From the NCBI GenBank assembly GCA_964343605.1, contig CAYFKJ010000003.1:595141-659140 (forward strand): 64,000 bases of DNA, read 5' to 3'. A program made the position numbers and the translations under genes. This stretch comes from CAYFKJ01 sp964343605. GTDB lineage: Bacteria > Pseudomonadota > Alphaproteobacteria > UBA2966. How positions within the stretch are numbered: position 1 is the stretch's first letter; every line of letters begins with the position of its first letter. Of the stretch, positions 7,494 to 16,244 are shown in pieces. The notes under the pieces are model-generated. The model searched no databases. It was not told the DNA's origin and saw nothing but the letters and a program-made list of their open reading frames with translations.

Positions 7494-8971
7494 TGATCGC
7501 CCATCTCGCAGCCCTGCAAATCGTCGTCCCGCTGTTCGCGGCGCCATTTTGCGCCCTGATGCGCCGCGGGGATTGGGCCTGGGCCTTCGCCACTGTCGTC
7601 AGTTGGGCCGCCTTCGTCTTGTCCATCGGGCTGCTGCTGCGGGCGTTGGACGGAGAAGTGATGTTTTACGCCCTCGGCGGCTGGGCGGCGCCGTGGGGTA
7701 TCGAATACCGCGTCGATATCCTGAACGCCTTCGTGCTGGTGTTCGTCTCGGGCGTCGGCGCCATTGTGTCATCCTACGCCCGTGAAAGCGTCGCCCGGGA
7801 GGTCCCCGAAGACCGCCATCATCTGTTCTACGCCGCCTATCTCCTGTGTCTCACCGGCCTGCTCGGCATCACGATCACGGGAGACGCCTTCAACGTTTTT
7901 GTCTTCCTCGAGATATCGTCGCTGTCGTCCTACGCCCTGATCGCGCTTGGCAAGGACCGCAGGGCGGTCACTGCCGCTTTCCAGTATCTCGTCATGGGCA
8001 CCATCGGCGCCACGTTCATCCTGATCGGCATCGGCCTGATGTACCAGATGACCGGCACCCTCAACATGGCGGATATGGCCAAGCGCCTGCCTCCGGTCTA
8101 TGAAAGCCGGCCCATCCTGGCGGCCTTTGCCTTCTTCAGCGTTGGCGTGAGTCTCAAACTGGCCTTGTTCCCGCTGCACTTGTGGCTGCCCAACGCCTAC
8201 GCCTTCGCCCCTTCCGTCGTCACCGCCTTCCTTGCGGCAACGGCGACCAAGGTATCGATCTACGTCCTCCTGCGTTTCGTCTACACCGTTTTCGGCCAGG
8301 TCTTTTCTTTCGACGTCATACCGTTGGAAGGCATCTTCGCGCTGTTCGGCCTGCTGGCCATCTTCGCGGCATCGACGACAGCCATATTCCAAGAGAACGT
8401 CAAGCGCCTGCTGGCCTACTCCAGCGTCGCCCAGATCGGCTACATCATCCTGGGTATCAGCCTGGTCTCGGTAACCGGTCTGACCGCCGCTGTCCTGCAC
8501 ATGTTCAACCACGCCCTGATGAAGGGCGCCCTGTTCCTGGCCATGGGCGCCGTCTACTACCGCTTGGGATCGGTTCAGCTCGAGGATATGCGCGGTATCG
8601 GACGGCAGATGCCCCTTACCATGTTCGCCTTCGTGATCGGCGGGTTGAGCCTGATCGGCATTCCGCTGACGGCCGGCTTCATCAGCAAATGGTACTTGCT
8701 GGTCGCCGCCTTCGAACAGGGCTGGTGGCTCCTCGCCGTGCTGATACTGGCGAGCTCACTTCTTGCGGTCGTCTACGTCTGGCGCGTCGTCGAAGCGGCG
8801 TATTTCAAAAAACCGGCTGACGGCGCCAAGACCGTCGAGGAAGCGCCGTTCTCGTTCCTTTTGCCAATCTGGATCCTGGCCGGCGCCAACATCTACTTCG
8901 GCGTCGACACCCGCTACTCCGTCGGCACCGCCACGGAAGCCGCCCGACAGATGTTGGGGGTCGGCGGATGA
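7493..8971 (+). CDS. mnhD: Antiporter subunit D, first NuoL/M/N-like copy
   Basis: 492 residues, about 14 membrane helices, the proton-conducting antiporter fold. Channel residues are intact: Glu140 in TM5 (FVFLEISSLSSYALIALG), Lys222 in TM7 (GVSLKLALFPLHLWLPNAY) and Lys in TM8 (ATATKVSIYVLLR), plus the helix-breaking QENVKRLLAYSSVAQIGYI and the HMFNHALMKGALF segment. Homologous to NuoN/NuoM and MrpD/MbhH. It follows subunit C directly, as expected for MnhD, and overlaps the next D-like gene by 4 bp. Confidence 0.92.
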   Translation: MIAHLAALQIVVPLFAAPFCALMRRGDWAWAFATVVSWAAFVLSIGLLLRALDGEVMFYALGGWAAPWGIEYRVDILNAFVLVFVSGVGAIVSSYARESVAREVPEDRHHLFYAAYLLCLTGLLGITITGDAFNVFVFLEISSLSSYALIALGKDRRAVTAAFQYLVMGTIGATFILIGIGLMYQMTGTLNMADMAKRLPPVYESRPILAAFAFFSVGVSLKLALFPLHLWLPNAYAFAPSVVTAFLAATATKVSIYVLLRFVYTVFGQVFSFDVIPLEGIFALFGLLAIFAASTTAIFQENVKRLLAYSSVAQIGYIILGISLVSVTGLTAAVLHMFNHALMKGALFLAMGAVYYRLGSVQLEDMRGIGRQMPLTMFAFVIGGLSLIGIPLTAGFISKWYLLVAAFEQGWWLLAVLILASSLLAVVYVWRVVEAAYFKKPADGAKTVEEAPFSFLLPIWILAGANIYFGVDTRYSVGTATEAARQMLGVGG

Positions 8972-10434
8972 CCGGCAGCGCCGCCATCATTGCTGCCCTT
9001 CTCGTCCCGCTTTTCGGTGTGGTCGGGATCGTGCTGGCGCGCCGCCACCCGAACCAGCGTGAAGCCGTTACCCTGGTGACGGCAACCGCCCTGTTCGTGC
9101 TCGTCGCGTCGCTGATCAGTCCCGTCCTGGACGGATTGCGTCCGGCAGTCACGCTTTGGCAGATCGTCCCGGGCCTGGCGATCGCCTTCGAGGTCGAACC
9201 CCTCGGCCTTCTTTTTGGACTGATCGCGAGCTTCCTCTGGATCGTTACGTCGATTTACGCCATCGGCTACATGCGCGGCCATCACGAAACAAATCAAACG
9301 CGGTTCTACGCCTATTTCGCCGTCGCCTTGGCCAGTGCAATCGGCGTCGCCTTCGCCGGCAACATGTTTACCATGTTCATTTTCTACGAGGCGCTGACGC
9401 TGTCGACCTACCCGTTGGTGACCCACTCGGGAACGACGGAGGCCAAGCGCGGAGGACGGACCTACCTCGGCATTCTCCTCTCCACCTCCATCGGTTTCCA
9501 ACTGCTGGCAATAATCTGGACCTACGCCGCCGTCGGCCATCTGGACTTCCGCCAGGGCGGCATCCTCGACGGCCAGGTTTCGGCCACGGTCATGGGTGTC
9601 CTGTTGCTGTTGTACGTATTCGGCATCGGCAAGGCGGCGCTTATGCCGTTTCATCGCTGGTTGCCGGCCGCCATGGTCGCCCCGACACCGGTCAGCGCAC
9701 TGCTGCACGCGGTGGCGGTCGTCAAGGCCGGCGTCTTCGCCGTTCTGAAGGTTTCGGTCTTCATCTTCGGGCTCGACGTCCTGGCCCGCACCACGGTGAC
9801 GGAATACCTCATGTGGCTGGCCGCAGCGACGATCCTCACGACCTCCATCGTCGCCATCCGGCAGGACAACCTAAAGCGCCGGCTGGCCTACTCCACCATC
9901 AGCCAGCTTTCCTACATCGTACTGGGGGCGATGCTGGCGACCTCTCTCGGTGTGGTCGGCGGGGCGATGCACATCGCCATGCATGCCTTCGGTAAGATCA
10001 CCTTGTTCTTCTGCGCCGGCGCCATTCTGGTCGCCACCCACAAAACGGAAATCAGCCAGATGCGCGGTATCGGTCGTACCATGCCGATCACCATGACGGC
10101 CTACACGATCGGCGCCCTCAGCATTATCGGCGCGCCGCCGCTGGGCGGCCTGTGGAGCAAGTGGATGCTGGGCATGGCGGCGCTGGATGCCGGGCAAGTC
10201 GCGATGATCGGCGTCCTGATGCTGAGTTCGCTGTTGTCCATCGGCTACCTGATGCCGGTCAGCGTCCAGGCATTTTTCAGCGCGCCCGACAAGCCTACGG
10301 GAAGCGGCAGCGCAATCAACGAAGCGCCGGCATTCTGCGTTGCCGCACTGTCATTGACGGCGCTCGGCTGCATTGTCCTGTTCGCTTTTCCCAACGCCCT
10401 GCACAGCCTCGCCAGCCTGATCGTCGCGCCCTGA
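8968..10434 (+). CDS. Antiporter subunit D-like, second NuoL/M/N copy
   Basis: 488 residues, about 14 helices. Closer in pattern to NuoM/NuoL: AIGYMRGHHETNQTRFYAYF, FIFYEALTLSTYPLVTHSG (Glu141 in TM5), GIGKAALMPFHRWLPAAMVAPTPVSALLHAVAVVKAGVF (Lys222 in TM7, Lys in TM8) and QDNLKRRLAYSTISQLSYIVLG. All expected proton-path residues are present, so it should be an active channel. It is a second copy of the same fold rather than the full-length MrpA, since the DUF4040 tail is absent. Confidence 0.9.
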   Translation: MTGSAAIIAALLVPLFGVVGIVLARRHPNQREAVTLVTATALFVLVASLISPVLDGLRPAVTLWQIVPGLAIAFEVEPLGLLFGLIASFLWIVTSIYAIGYMRGHHETNQTRFYAYFAVALASAIGVAFAGNMFTMFIFYEALTLSTYPLVTHSGTTEAKRGGRTYLGILLSTSIGFQLLAIIWTYAAVGHLDFRQGGILDGQVSATVMGVLLLLYVFGIGKAALMPFHRWLPAAMVAPTPVSALLHAVAVVKAGVFAVLKVSVFIFGLDVLARTTVTEYLMWLAAATILTTSIVAIRQDNLKRRLAYSTISQLSYIVLGAMLATSLGVVGGAMHIAMHAFGKITLFFCAGAILVATHKTEISQMRGIGRTMPITMTAYTIGALSIIGAPPLGGLWSKWMLGMAALDAGQVAMIGVLMLSSLLSIGYLMPVSVQAFFSAPDKPTGSGSAINEAPAFCVAALSLTALGCIVLFAFPNALHSLASLIVAP

Positions 10435-10444
10435 GGATGGTAAC

Positions 10445-10726
10445 ATGACCACGCAACCCGATCCCCAATCCGATCAAAAAATGCCGCCGAAGCCACACTG
10501 GCTGGTGCGCAAGGGCACCATCCGGGGGCTCTGGGTTGTCGGCCTGGCGTTTCTGGCGGTGTTGGTCTACGGCGACACCTACCTAACGCCGCATCCCCAC
10601 TTCATGATTGACGGAACCTTCGGATTCCACGCCTGGTACGGCCTGGTCACGTGTATCGCCATGGTTCTGGTTGCCAAGTTCCTCGGCCTCTTCATCAGCC
10701 GCAAGGACACCTACTATGACGATTAG
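10445..10726 (+). CDS. Small two-helix membrane protein in the antiporter operon
   Basis: 93 residues: a Pro/Gln-rich cytosolic start (QPDPQSDQKMPPKP), TM1 (GLWVVGLAFLAVLVYGDTYL), a short loop with HPHFMIDGTFGFHAWYG, TM2 (LVTCIAMVLVAKFLGLFI) and the tail SRKDTYYDD. I do not recognise a named family. Its end overlaps the start of the third D subunit by 11 bp, so the two are translationally coupled, and it sits between two D-like genes. It is probably a small accessory subunit of the complex; that is inferred from position only. Confidence 0.8.
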   Translation: MTTQPDPQSDQKMPPKPHWLVRKGTIRGLWVVGLAFLAVLVYGDTYLTPHPHFMIDGTFGFHAWYGLVTCIAMVLVAKFLGLFISRKDTYYDD

Positions 10727-12401
10727 CGCGTTTCCCCCGGGCCTGATCCTGATCGTGGGCGCATTCCTGCTGCCGGTGGCCGGGCGTACGTTGCGGCCGC
10801 TGCTGATCCTTGGCCTGCCGCTGGTCGCACTCTGGCTGATCTGGACCACGGCCGACGGGGTGTCCGCGCCCTGGGCGATCATGGGCTACGAGGTGGTCAG
10901 CATGCGGGTCGACGCCCTGAGCCGCCTATTTGCCATCATCTTCACCCTGATGGCATTCGCAGGCGGGCTGTTCGCGCTCAACCAGAAAAGCGTGTTGGAG
11001 CTTTCGGCCGCGTTCGTCTATGCCGGCAGCGCCGTCGGCGTCGCTTACGCCGGCGATCTGATTACGCTGTTTGTCTACTGGGAAATCATGGCGCTGGGTT
11101 CAACGGTCGTCCTGTTGAGCGCCGGTACGCCGGCGGCGCTGCGTTCCGCGACCCGCTATTTCCTGGTGCACATGTTCGGCGGCGCCCTGATGCTGACCGG
11201 TATCTTCCTCTTCATTTTTGACACCGGATCAGTCGCCTTCGAGGCGATGAAGCCCGACAGCTTGGCGACGGCCCTGATCCTGGCCGGCGTGCTGGTCAAC
11301 GCCGCAGCCCCGCCGATTTCCGCCTGGCTGGCGGACGCCTATCCCGAAGCCTCCTACAGCGGCACCGTGTTCCTGTCCGCCTTCACGACCAAGTCCGCCG
11401 TCTATGTCCTCCTGCGCGGTTTTCCGGGCACGGAACTGCTGATGTACGTCGGCATCTTCATGATCTTCTACGGCATCATCATGGCGCTCCTGGAAAACGA
11501 CATGCGGCGCATCCTGGCCTACAGCATCGTCAATCAGGTGGGTTTCATGGTGACCGGCGTCGGCATCGGCACGGAGATGGCGCTCAACGGCGCGGCGGCG
11601 CACGCCTTCGCCCACATCATCTACAAGGCTTTGCTGCTCATGTCGGCGGGTTCGGTGCTTTTGATGACCGGCAAGCGCAAATGCACCGACCTCGGCGGGT
11701 TGTTCCAAAGCATGCCGCTGACGACACTTTGCGGCACCATCGGCGCCCTGGCGATTTCGTCCTTCCCCTGGACGTCGGGCTTCGTCAGCAAGTCGATGAT
11801 CAACCAGGCGGCGGCCAACGAGCACATGGCGCTGTTGTGGTTCCTGTTGATGGCGGCCTCGGCGGGCGTTTTCCTGCACGCCGGCATCAAATTCCCCTGG
11901 TTCGTGTTTTTCCAAAAGGACAGCGGGCTGAGGCCGCCCGACCCGCCGTGGAACATGCGCCTCGCCATGATCCTGTTCTCCGCGCTCTGCATCGGTTTGG
12001 GGGTTTGGCCGGAATACCTCTACGCCCTGATGCCGTTCCCGGTCGACTATGAGCCCTACACGGACGCCCATACCCTGAACGCATTGCAACTCCTGTTGTT
12101 TGCCGGGCTTGCGTTCTTCCTGATGCTGCCGCTGATGAAGCGGACCCTGACGATCTCGCTCGATACCGACTGGTTCTACCGGTCATTCGGACCGGCAATC
12201 ATCGACAGGGCCGGCGACATCATCGGCAACGCCGACCGGAATTTTCGCCGCATCGCCATGCACAGCCTCAACGCCATTCTCGATTACGTCTGGCAGCATC
12301 ACGGACCCGAGGGCATCATGGCGCGGACCTGGGCAACCGGCAGCATGGTAATGATCGTCACCGTCCTGCTGGGCGCTTATCTCTTATTCTCGTACGTTTA
12401 G
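10716..12401 (+). CDS. Antiporter subunit D-like, third copy, lacking the TM7 lysine
   Basis: 561 residues from ATG 10716, about 14 core helices plus C-terminal helices and a hydrophilic loop. TM5 keeps Glu123 (LFVYWEIMALGS) and TM8 keeps its Lys (TTKSAVYVLLR). In TM7, GVLVNAAAPPISAWLADAY aligns with GVSLKLALFPLHLWLPNAY of the first copy, putting Asn195 where the channel lysine should be and Ser for the His. The C-terminal extension (about 440-561) contains an amphipathic stretch and a final helix, a NuoL/MrpA-like feature. Last gene of the antiporter operon. Confidence 0.9.
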   Translation: MTISAFPPGLILIVGAFLLPVAGRTLRPLLILGLPLVALWLIWTTADGVSAPWAIMGYEVVSMRVDALSRLFAIIFTLMAFAGGLFALNQKSVLELSAAFVYAGSAVGVAYAGDLITLFVYWEIMALGSTVVLLSAGTPAALRSATRYFLVHMFGGALMLTGIFLFIFDTGSVAFEAMKPDSLATALILAGVLVNAAAPPISAWLADAYPEASYSGTVFLSAFTTKSAVYVLLRGFPGTELLMYVGIFMIFYGIIMALLENDMRRILAYSIVNQVGFMVTGVGIGTEMALNGAAAHAFAHIIYKALLLMSAGSVLLMTGKRKCTDLGGLFQSMPLTTLCGTIGALAISSFPWTSGFVSKSMINQAAANEHMALLWFLLMAASAGVFLHAGIKFPWFVFFQKDSGLRPPDPPWNMRLAMILFSALCIGLGVWPEYLYALMPFPVDYEPYTDAHTLNALQLLLFAGLAFFLMLPLMKRTLTISLDTDWFYRSFGPAIIDRAGDIIGNADRNFRRIAMHSLNAILDYVWQHHGPEGIMARTWATGSMVMIVTVLLGAYLLFSYV

Positions 12402-12431
12402 GACCGCACCCGACTGCAGGGAGTAAACGCC

Positions 12432-12845
12432 TTGCCGACACTTCATACGCTCTCGCTGTTTCTCACGGCTCTGGTGATGGGCGGCATGGCGTTTTACGCC
12501 TTCTTCATGACGCCGCTGGTGTTCTATCACTTGGAGCGTCCCCAGGCGGCGGCGTTCCTGCGCAACGTCTTTCCCAAATACTACCGCGTCATGGCGATTT
12601 TGAGTGCGTTGGCGGCGCTGCCGATATGGTACCGCGGTGAGGCTATGGCCTTGGCGGTCATTGCCCTCATCTTTGTGCTCGTCAATCTTTTGCTGCTGCC
12701 CCGGATCAACCGCGCCCGAGATGCCCGCGACGCCGGCGACGATGCCGGTGAGGCCCGCTTCAAGCGCCTCCACCGGCTGAGCGTTCTGATCAACCTCGGC
12801 CAGATGCTCGGGGTCGTGTTTATCTTCTTCCGGCTCGCCGCGTGA
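12432..12845 (+). CDS. DUF4149-type membrane protein
   Basis: 137 residues with four predicted helices: LHTLSLFLTALVMGGMAFYAFFMTPLVFYHL, the linker PQAAAFLRNVFPKYYRVM, then two helices and a C-terminal one after FKRLHRLSVLINLGQM. The helix pattern and the 'F..P..Y' and 'H..S...N' motifs fit DUF4149/TMEM205-like proteins; no function is established. It starts at TTG with GGGAG 9 bp upstream, 30 bp after the antiporter operon, and overlaps the next frame's possible GTG start. Confidence 0.75.
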   Translation: MPTLHTLSLFLTALVMGGMAFYAFFMTPLVFYHLERPQAAAFLRNVFPKYYRVMAILSALAALPIWYRGEAMALAVIALIFVLVNLLLLPRINRARDARDAGDDAGEARFKRLHRLSVLINLGQMLGVVFIFFRLAA

Positions 12846-12856
12846 AGGGATTTGAG

Positions 12857-13972
12857 ATGAAGTCTTTCCGGCAGAGATGTTTATCAACCCTGCTGACCCT
12901 TGCAATCGGTGCCTGCGCCCAAACCGGTCAGATGGAGGAAAGCAAGCCCCGGCCTGCGCCAAAGGAACAGGTCGTTCAGCAACTGCCGCCGGCCTCGGCC
13001 ACCCTCACCCGTATCGCCTTCGGTTCATGCAACAACCAGCGGCGCGCGTCTCCGCTTCTCGAGGCCGCCGCCGCCGCCAAACCCGATCTCTTCATATTCG
13101 CGGGCGATACGGTTTATGCCGACGACAGATCCAGCCCGGCCGATCCGGTAAAGCTGCGCCGCGAATACGCCCGATTGGCCAACCAGCCCTATTTTCAGGC
13201 TCTGAGACGCTCCACGCCGGTGCTGGCGGTCTGGGACGACCACGATTTCGGCCGCAACGACGGCGGCGCCGACGACTACAACCCTTTCATGCAGAACGCC
13301 TTTCTCGATTTCTGGCAGGCGCCGGCCAAGGACCAGCGTCGCACGCGCAAGGGCATTTACGGCGCCTGGACGTTTGGCCCCGTTGGCCGGCGGGTCCAGA
13401 TTATACTGCTCGATACACGCTCCTTCCGCTCGGACCTCAAACGCATGACCAACAAGCTCCGGCTCGGCCGGTACGAACCGGATGACGACACCGGCAAGAC
13501 GATGTTGGGGGCGGCCCAGTGGCGCTGGCTCGGGCGTACCCTCAAGGAGAAGGCCGAAGTGCGGCTGGTCGTTTCGACCATCCAGGTGCTGTCGGAGGGG
13601 CATCGCTGGGAACGCTGGGGCAACCTCCCGGCGGAGCGTGAAAAACTTAAAGCACTGCTACGCTCGAGCGGGGCGAACGGCGTCGTTCTGTTGTCCGGCG
13701 ACCGCCACCTCGGCGCTTTCTACCGCGACCGCGAAAGCCTCGCCTATCCCTTGTGGGAAGTGACCTCAAGTGCGCTCAACCGCACTTGGACTACCGCCCT
13801 TCACGAACCCGGGCCCTATCTTCGCGGCGACGTGATACGGCAGGATAACTTCGGCCTGGTCGAGATCGATTGGCGGAAAGGCCGGATCAACTTGTCACTG
13901 AGGGGTGCTGACGGCGGGACTATTCGTCGCCACCGCATCGGTATCGACGAATTGACCGCGCCGACATCGTAA
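12857..13972 (+). CDS. PhoD-like metallophosphatase lipoprotein
   Basis: 371 residues. An N-terminal lipoprotein signal ends in a lipobox (LAIGAC, Cys at about residue 20). The metallophosphatase core of the alkaline phosphatase D family follows: IAFGSCNNQ, DLFIFAGDTVYADD, VWDDHDFGRNDGGAD, IILLDTRSF, VSTIQVL and VVLLSGDRHLGAF. These Asp, Asn and His residues form the binuclear metal site. Homologues hydrolyse phosphate esters or phosphodiesters at the cell surface or in the periplasm. It is shorter than secreted PhoD (about 500 residues) and lacks its N-terminal beta domain. ATG 12857 is preferred over GTG 12842. Confidence 0.85.
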   Translation: MKSFRQRCLSTLLTLAIGACAQTGQMEESKPRPAPKEQVVQQLPPASATLTRIAFGSCNNQRRASPLLEAAAAAKPDLFIFAGDTVYADDRSSPADPVKLRREYARLANQPYFQALRRSTPVLAVWDDHDFGRNDGGADDYNPFMQNAFLDFWQAPAKDQRRTRKGIYGAWTFGPVGRRVQIILLDTRSFRSDLKRMTNKLRLGRYEPDDDTGKTMLGAAQWRWLGRTLKEKAEVRLVVSTIQVLSEGHRWERWGNLPAEREKLKALLRSSGANGVVLLSGDRHLGAFYRDRESLAYPLWEVTSSALNRTWTTALHEPGPYLRGDVIRQDNFGLVEIDWRKGRINLSLRGADGGTIRRHRIGIDELTAPTS

Positions 13973-14015
13973 AAAGAACTACACTCCCCTTCCGTTTCGT
14001 TCAGGACCCCAAGCT

Positions 14016-14987
14016 TTGAGATATCTCACCTCACTTCTGCTGGCGGCATTGCTGACCGCTTGTAGCGCTCCGCCACCAGGAGCCGAACTGGGCGGCGACC
14101 ACGTCCTGGTGGGTCGAATCTGGGATGTCGCCGCGGGCACGTTCGTCGAGCGGGACAAATTGCTCAGCAAAATCGTCCGCGCGGAATTCATCCTGTTGGG
14201 CGAGAAACACGACAATCCCGATCATCACCGCCTCCAGGCCGAAATCGTCGCAGCGCTCGGGGAGGCGGGCCGGCGGCCCGCCGTGGCTTTCGAGATGCTC
14301 AACATCAATCAGGCTGCGCGACTGAAATCGTTCCTATCCCGCAATCCGTCCGATGCCAGGTTCCTGGGTGATGCCGTTGGTTGGGAAAAATCCGGCTGGC
14401 CCAACTGGCCGATGTACGCGCCCATCGCCGATGCCGCGTTGAAGGCCAAGCTTCCGATCCATGCGGCGAATTTTTCCCGCAAGACGGCGCGGCGCATCGG
14501 CCGGGAGGGATTGTCGGCGCTCGACCCAGCGGTCGTTAGGCGCACCAACTTGAAAGAGCCGCTGCCCGAAGCAATCTCCGAACGCCTCTCCGAGCTGATC
14601 TTCCAATCGCACTGCCGCATGATGCCGAAGAAGCACCTCAAACCCGTTGTGCTGATCCAGCGCGCCCGCGACGCCGTCATGGCCGACGCTCTGGCGACGG
14701 CCGCCCAGTCGGCCGACGGGGCCGTCCTGATCACCGGAAACGGCCATGCCCGCAACGATTGGGCGGTGCCTTATTATCTCAACACATTGGCCCCGGGGAC
14801 CTCGGTGACCAGCGTGGCATTTGTCGAGGTTCGTGACGAATTGCGCAGAAGCCCGCAATACGCCGAAGGCTTCGGCGTCGCCGCCCTGCCGTTCGATTTC
14901 GTCTGGTTCACGCACCGGCTTGAAGACACCGATCCCTGCGAGAAGTTCAAAGCGCAATTGCAGCGGTTTAAGAAGAGAAAGAACTGA
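14016..14987 (+). CDS. ChaN-like lipoprotein (haem-binding/TIKI superfamily)
   Basis: 323 residues beginning at TTG; lipobox LLTACSAP makes it an outer- or inner-membrane lipoprotein. The core carries EFILLGEKHDNPDHHRLQAEIV and AVAFEMLNINQAARL, the GE.HDN..HH motif of the ChaN/DUF399 family, and a later ITGNGHARNDWAVP. ChaN of Campylobacter binds haem and is linked to iron uptake; other members of the superfamily are metalloproteases. No iron-transport gene is adjacent, so the physiological role is open. Confidence 0.85.
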   Translation: MRYLTSLLLAALLTACSAPPPGAELGGDHVLVGRIWDVAAGTFVERDKLLSKIVRAEFILLGEKHDNPDHHRLQAEIVAALGEAGRRPAVAFEMLNINQAARLKSFLSRNPSDARFLGDAVGWEKSGWPNWPMYAPIADAALKAKLPIHAANFSRKTARRIGREGLSALDPAVVRRTNLKEPLPEAISERLSELIFQSHCRMMPKKHLKPVVLIQRARDAVMADALATAAQSADGAVLITGNGHARNDWAVPYYLNTLAPGTSVTSVAFVEVRDELRRSPQYAEGFGVAALPFDFVWFTHRLEDTDPCEKFKAQLQRFKKRKN

Positions 14988-14993
14988 ATCGCC

Positions 14994-16163
14994 TCACGAA
15001 GGCGTATGCCCTCGAGTGGCTAAAACGGCTATGACGGCGGCGGCGACGAGGCCGGCGGCGGCCGTCAGGGACGAGGACAGGAAGCTGCCCGTGGCGTCGA
15101 ATAGCATGCCGGCAAACGTCGGTCCGATGATCTGGCCGACGCCGAAGGCTGCGGTGACCAGCGCCATGACGCGCCGCGGATCGCCTTCCGAGAGCTGGCG
15201 GGCGCCGACCAGGCCCAAGGCCGTGATGCCCATGATCGTGCCGCCCAGAAGCACAGCCGCCAGGACAACGCCGGAGGCCGATATCCACAACACGCTGGCG
15301 GCGACGCCGACGGCTTGCGCCAAACAGGCGAAGGCGAAGGCTTTGTAGACACCCGTTTTGCCGGCGATCCAGGTCCAGAAGGCGACGGACGGCGCGGCGG
15401 ATGCGCCGACGATAAACCAGATGACCGGCTCCAGGGGGCGTATTTCCTCGGAACCCCGGACGATGGCCACGATGAACGTCGCGGTGATGACGTAGCCGAA
15501 GCCGAACAAGCCGTAAGCCAGAGCAAAAGCCGCCAGCCGGTAATTGAGGCCGCCGGTACCCTGCCCGGTCTGCGGCTGTTCCGCCTGGTCCGGGACGAAA
15601 GCCGCCACGACAAACGTCGCAATGACGGCAAGGCCGCCGCTCCACAGCCATTGGCCGCGCCAGCCGATATCCAAGGCGGCTAAGGCGGAAACAAGCAGGG
15701 CCGAAACCGCGATTCCGGTGCCGACGCCGGCGAAATGGAGAGCCGAAAGTCCACCCCGCCCCGCACCGGCCAGGCGCTCCAATACCAAGGCAGAGGCGAA
15801 CACCAATACGAAGGCGCTGGCGAAGCCGCCGGCGAAGCGCAGGAAGCTCATCAGCCAGAGATCGGAGACCGCGCCCACCGCGCCCGTCGTCAGTGCGCTG
15901 GCGGCAAGGGCGCCCAGCAGCCAGGTGCGCCGCGAACCGTGGATGAACGGCGCCGCTGCAATCAAGGCGCCAGCCAAATATCCCACGTAATTTGCCGATG
16001 CGATCAGGCCACCCTCGCTTTTGCTCAGGCCGCCGGTTCCGAGCGCTGGGTCCTCGAACATGAACGGCAGGATCGGCGTATAGACGAACCGCCCGATGCC
16101 CATGGCCGCAGCCAGGGCGATCAGGCCGCCCAGCGCCAGGAGTATGGGTCTGGCGGTCGTCAT
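14994..16163 (-). CDS. YbfB/YjiJ-family MFS transporter
   Basis: 389 residues, 12 helices. The start LGGLIALAAAMGIGRFVYTPILPFM is the signature of the YbfB/YjiJ group of the major facilitator superfamily; GLIASANYVGYLAGALIAA and the central WTWIAGKTGVYKAF loop fit. Substrate unknown. Convergent with the ChaN gene (6 bp between stops) and divergent from the DsbA-fold isomerase. Confidence 0.85.
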   Translation of the reverse strand: MTTARPILLALGGLIALAAAMGIGRFVYTPILPFMFEDPALGTGGLSKSEGGLIASANYVGYLAGALIAAAPFIHGSRRTWLLGALAASALTTGAVGAVSDLWLMSFLRFAGGFASAFVLVFASALVLERLAGAGRGGLSALHFAGVGTGIAVSALLVSALAALDIGWRGQWLWSGGLAVIATFVVAAFVPDQAEQPQTGQGTGGLNYRLAAFALAYGLFGFGYVITATFIVAIVRGSEEIRPLEPVIWFIVGASAAPSVAFWTWIAGKTGVYKAFAFACLAQAVGVAASVLWISASGVVLAAVLLGGTIMGITALGLVGARQLSEGDPRRVMALVTAAFGVGQIIGPTFAGMLFDATGSFLSSSLTAAAGLVAAAVIAVLATRGHTPS

Positions 16164-16244
16164 GAAGCGGCGGATTTCGGGGAAGACTTCAACATAACTC
16201 TGGTGTTTGATTGACTTGGCGGAAATTCAGGGCAGTTGGCTGAG

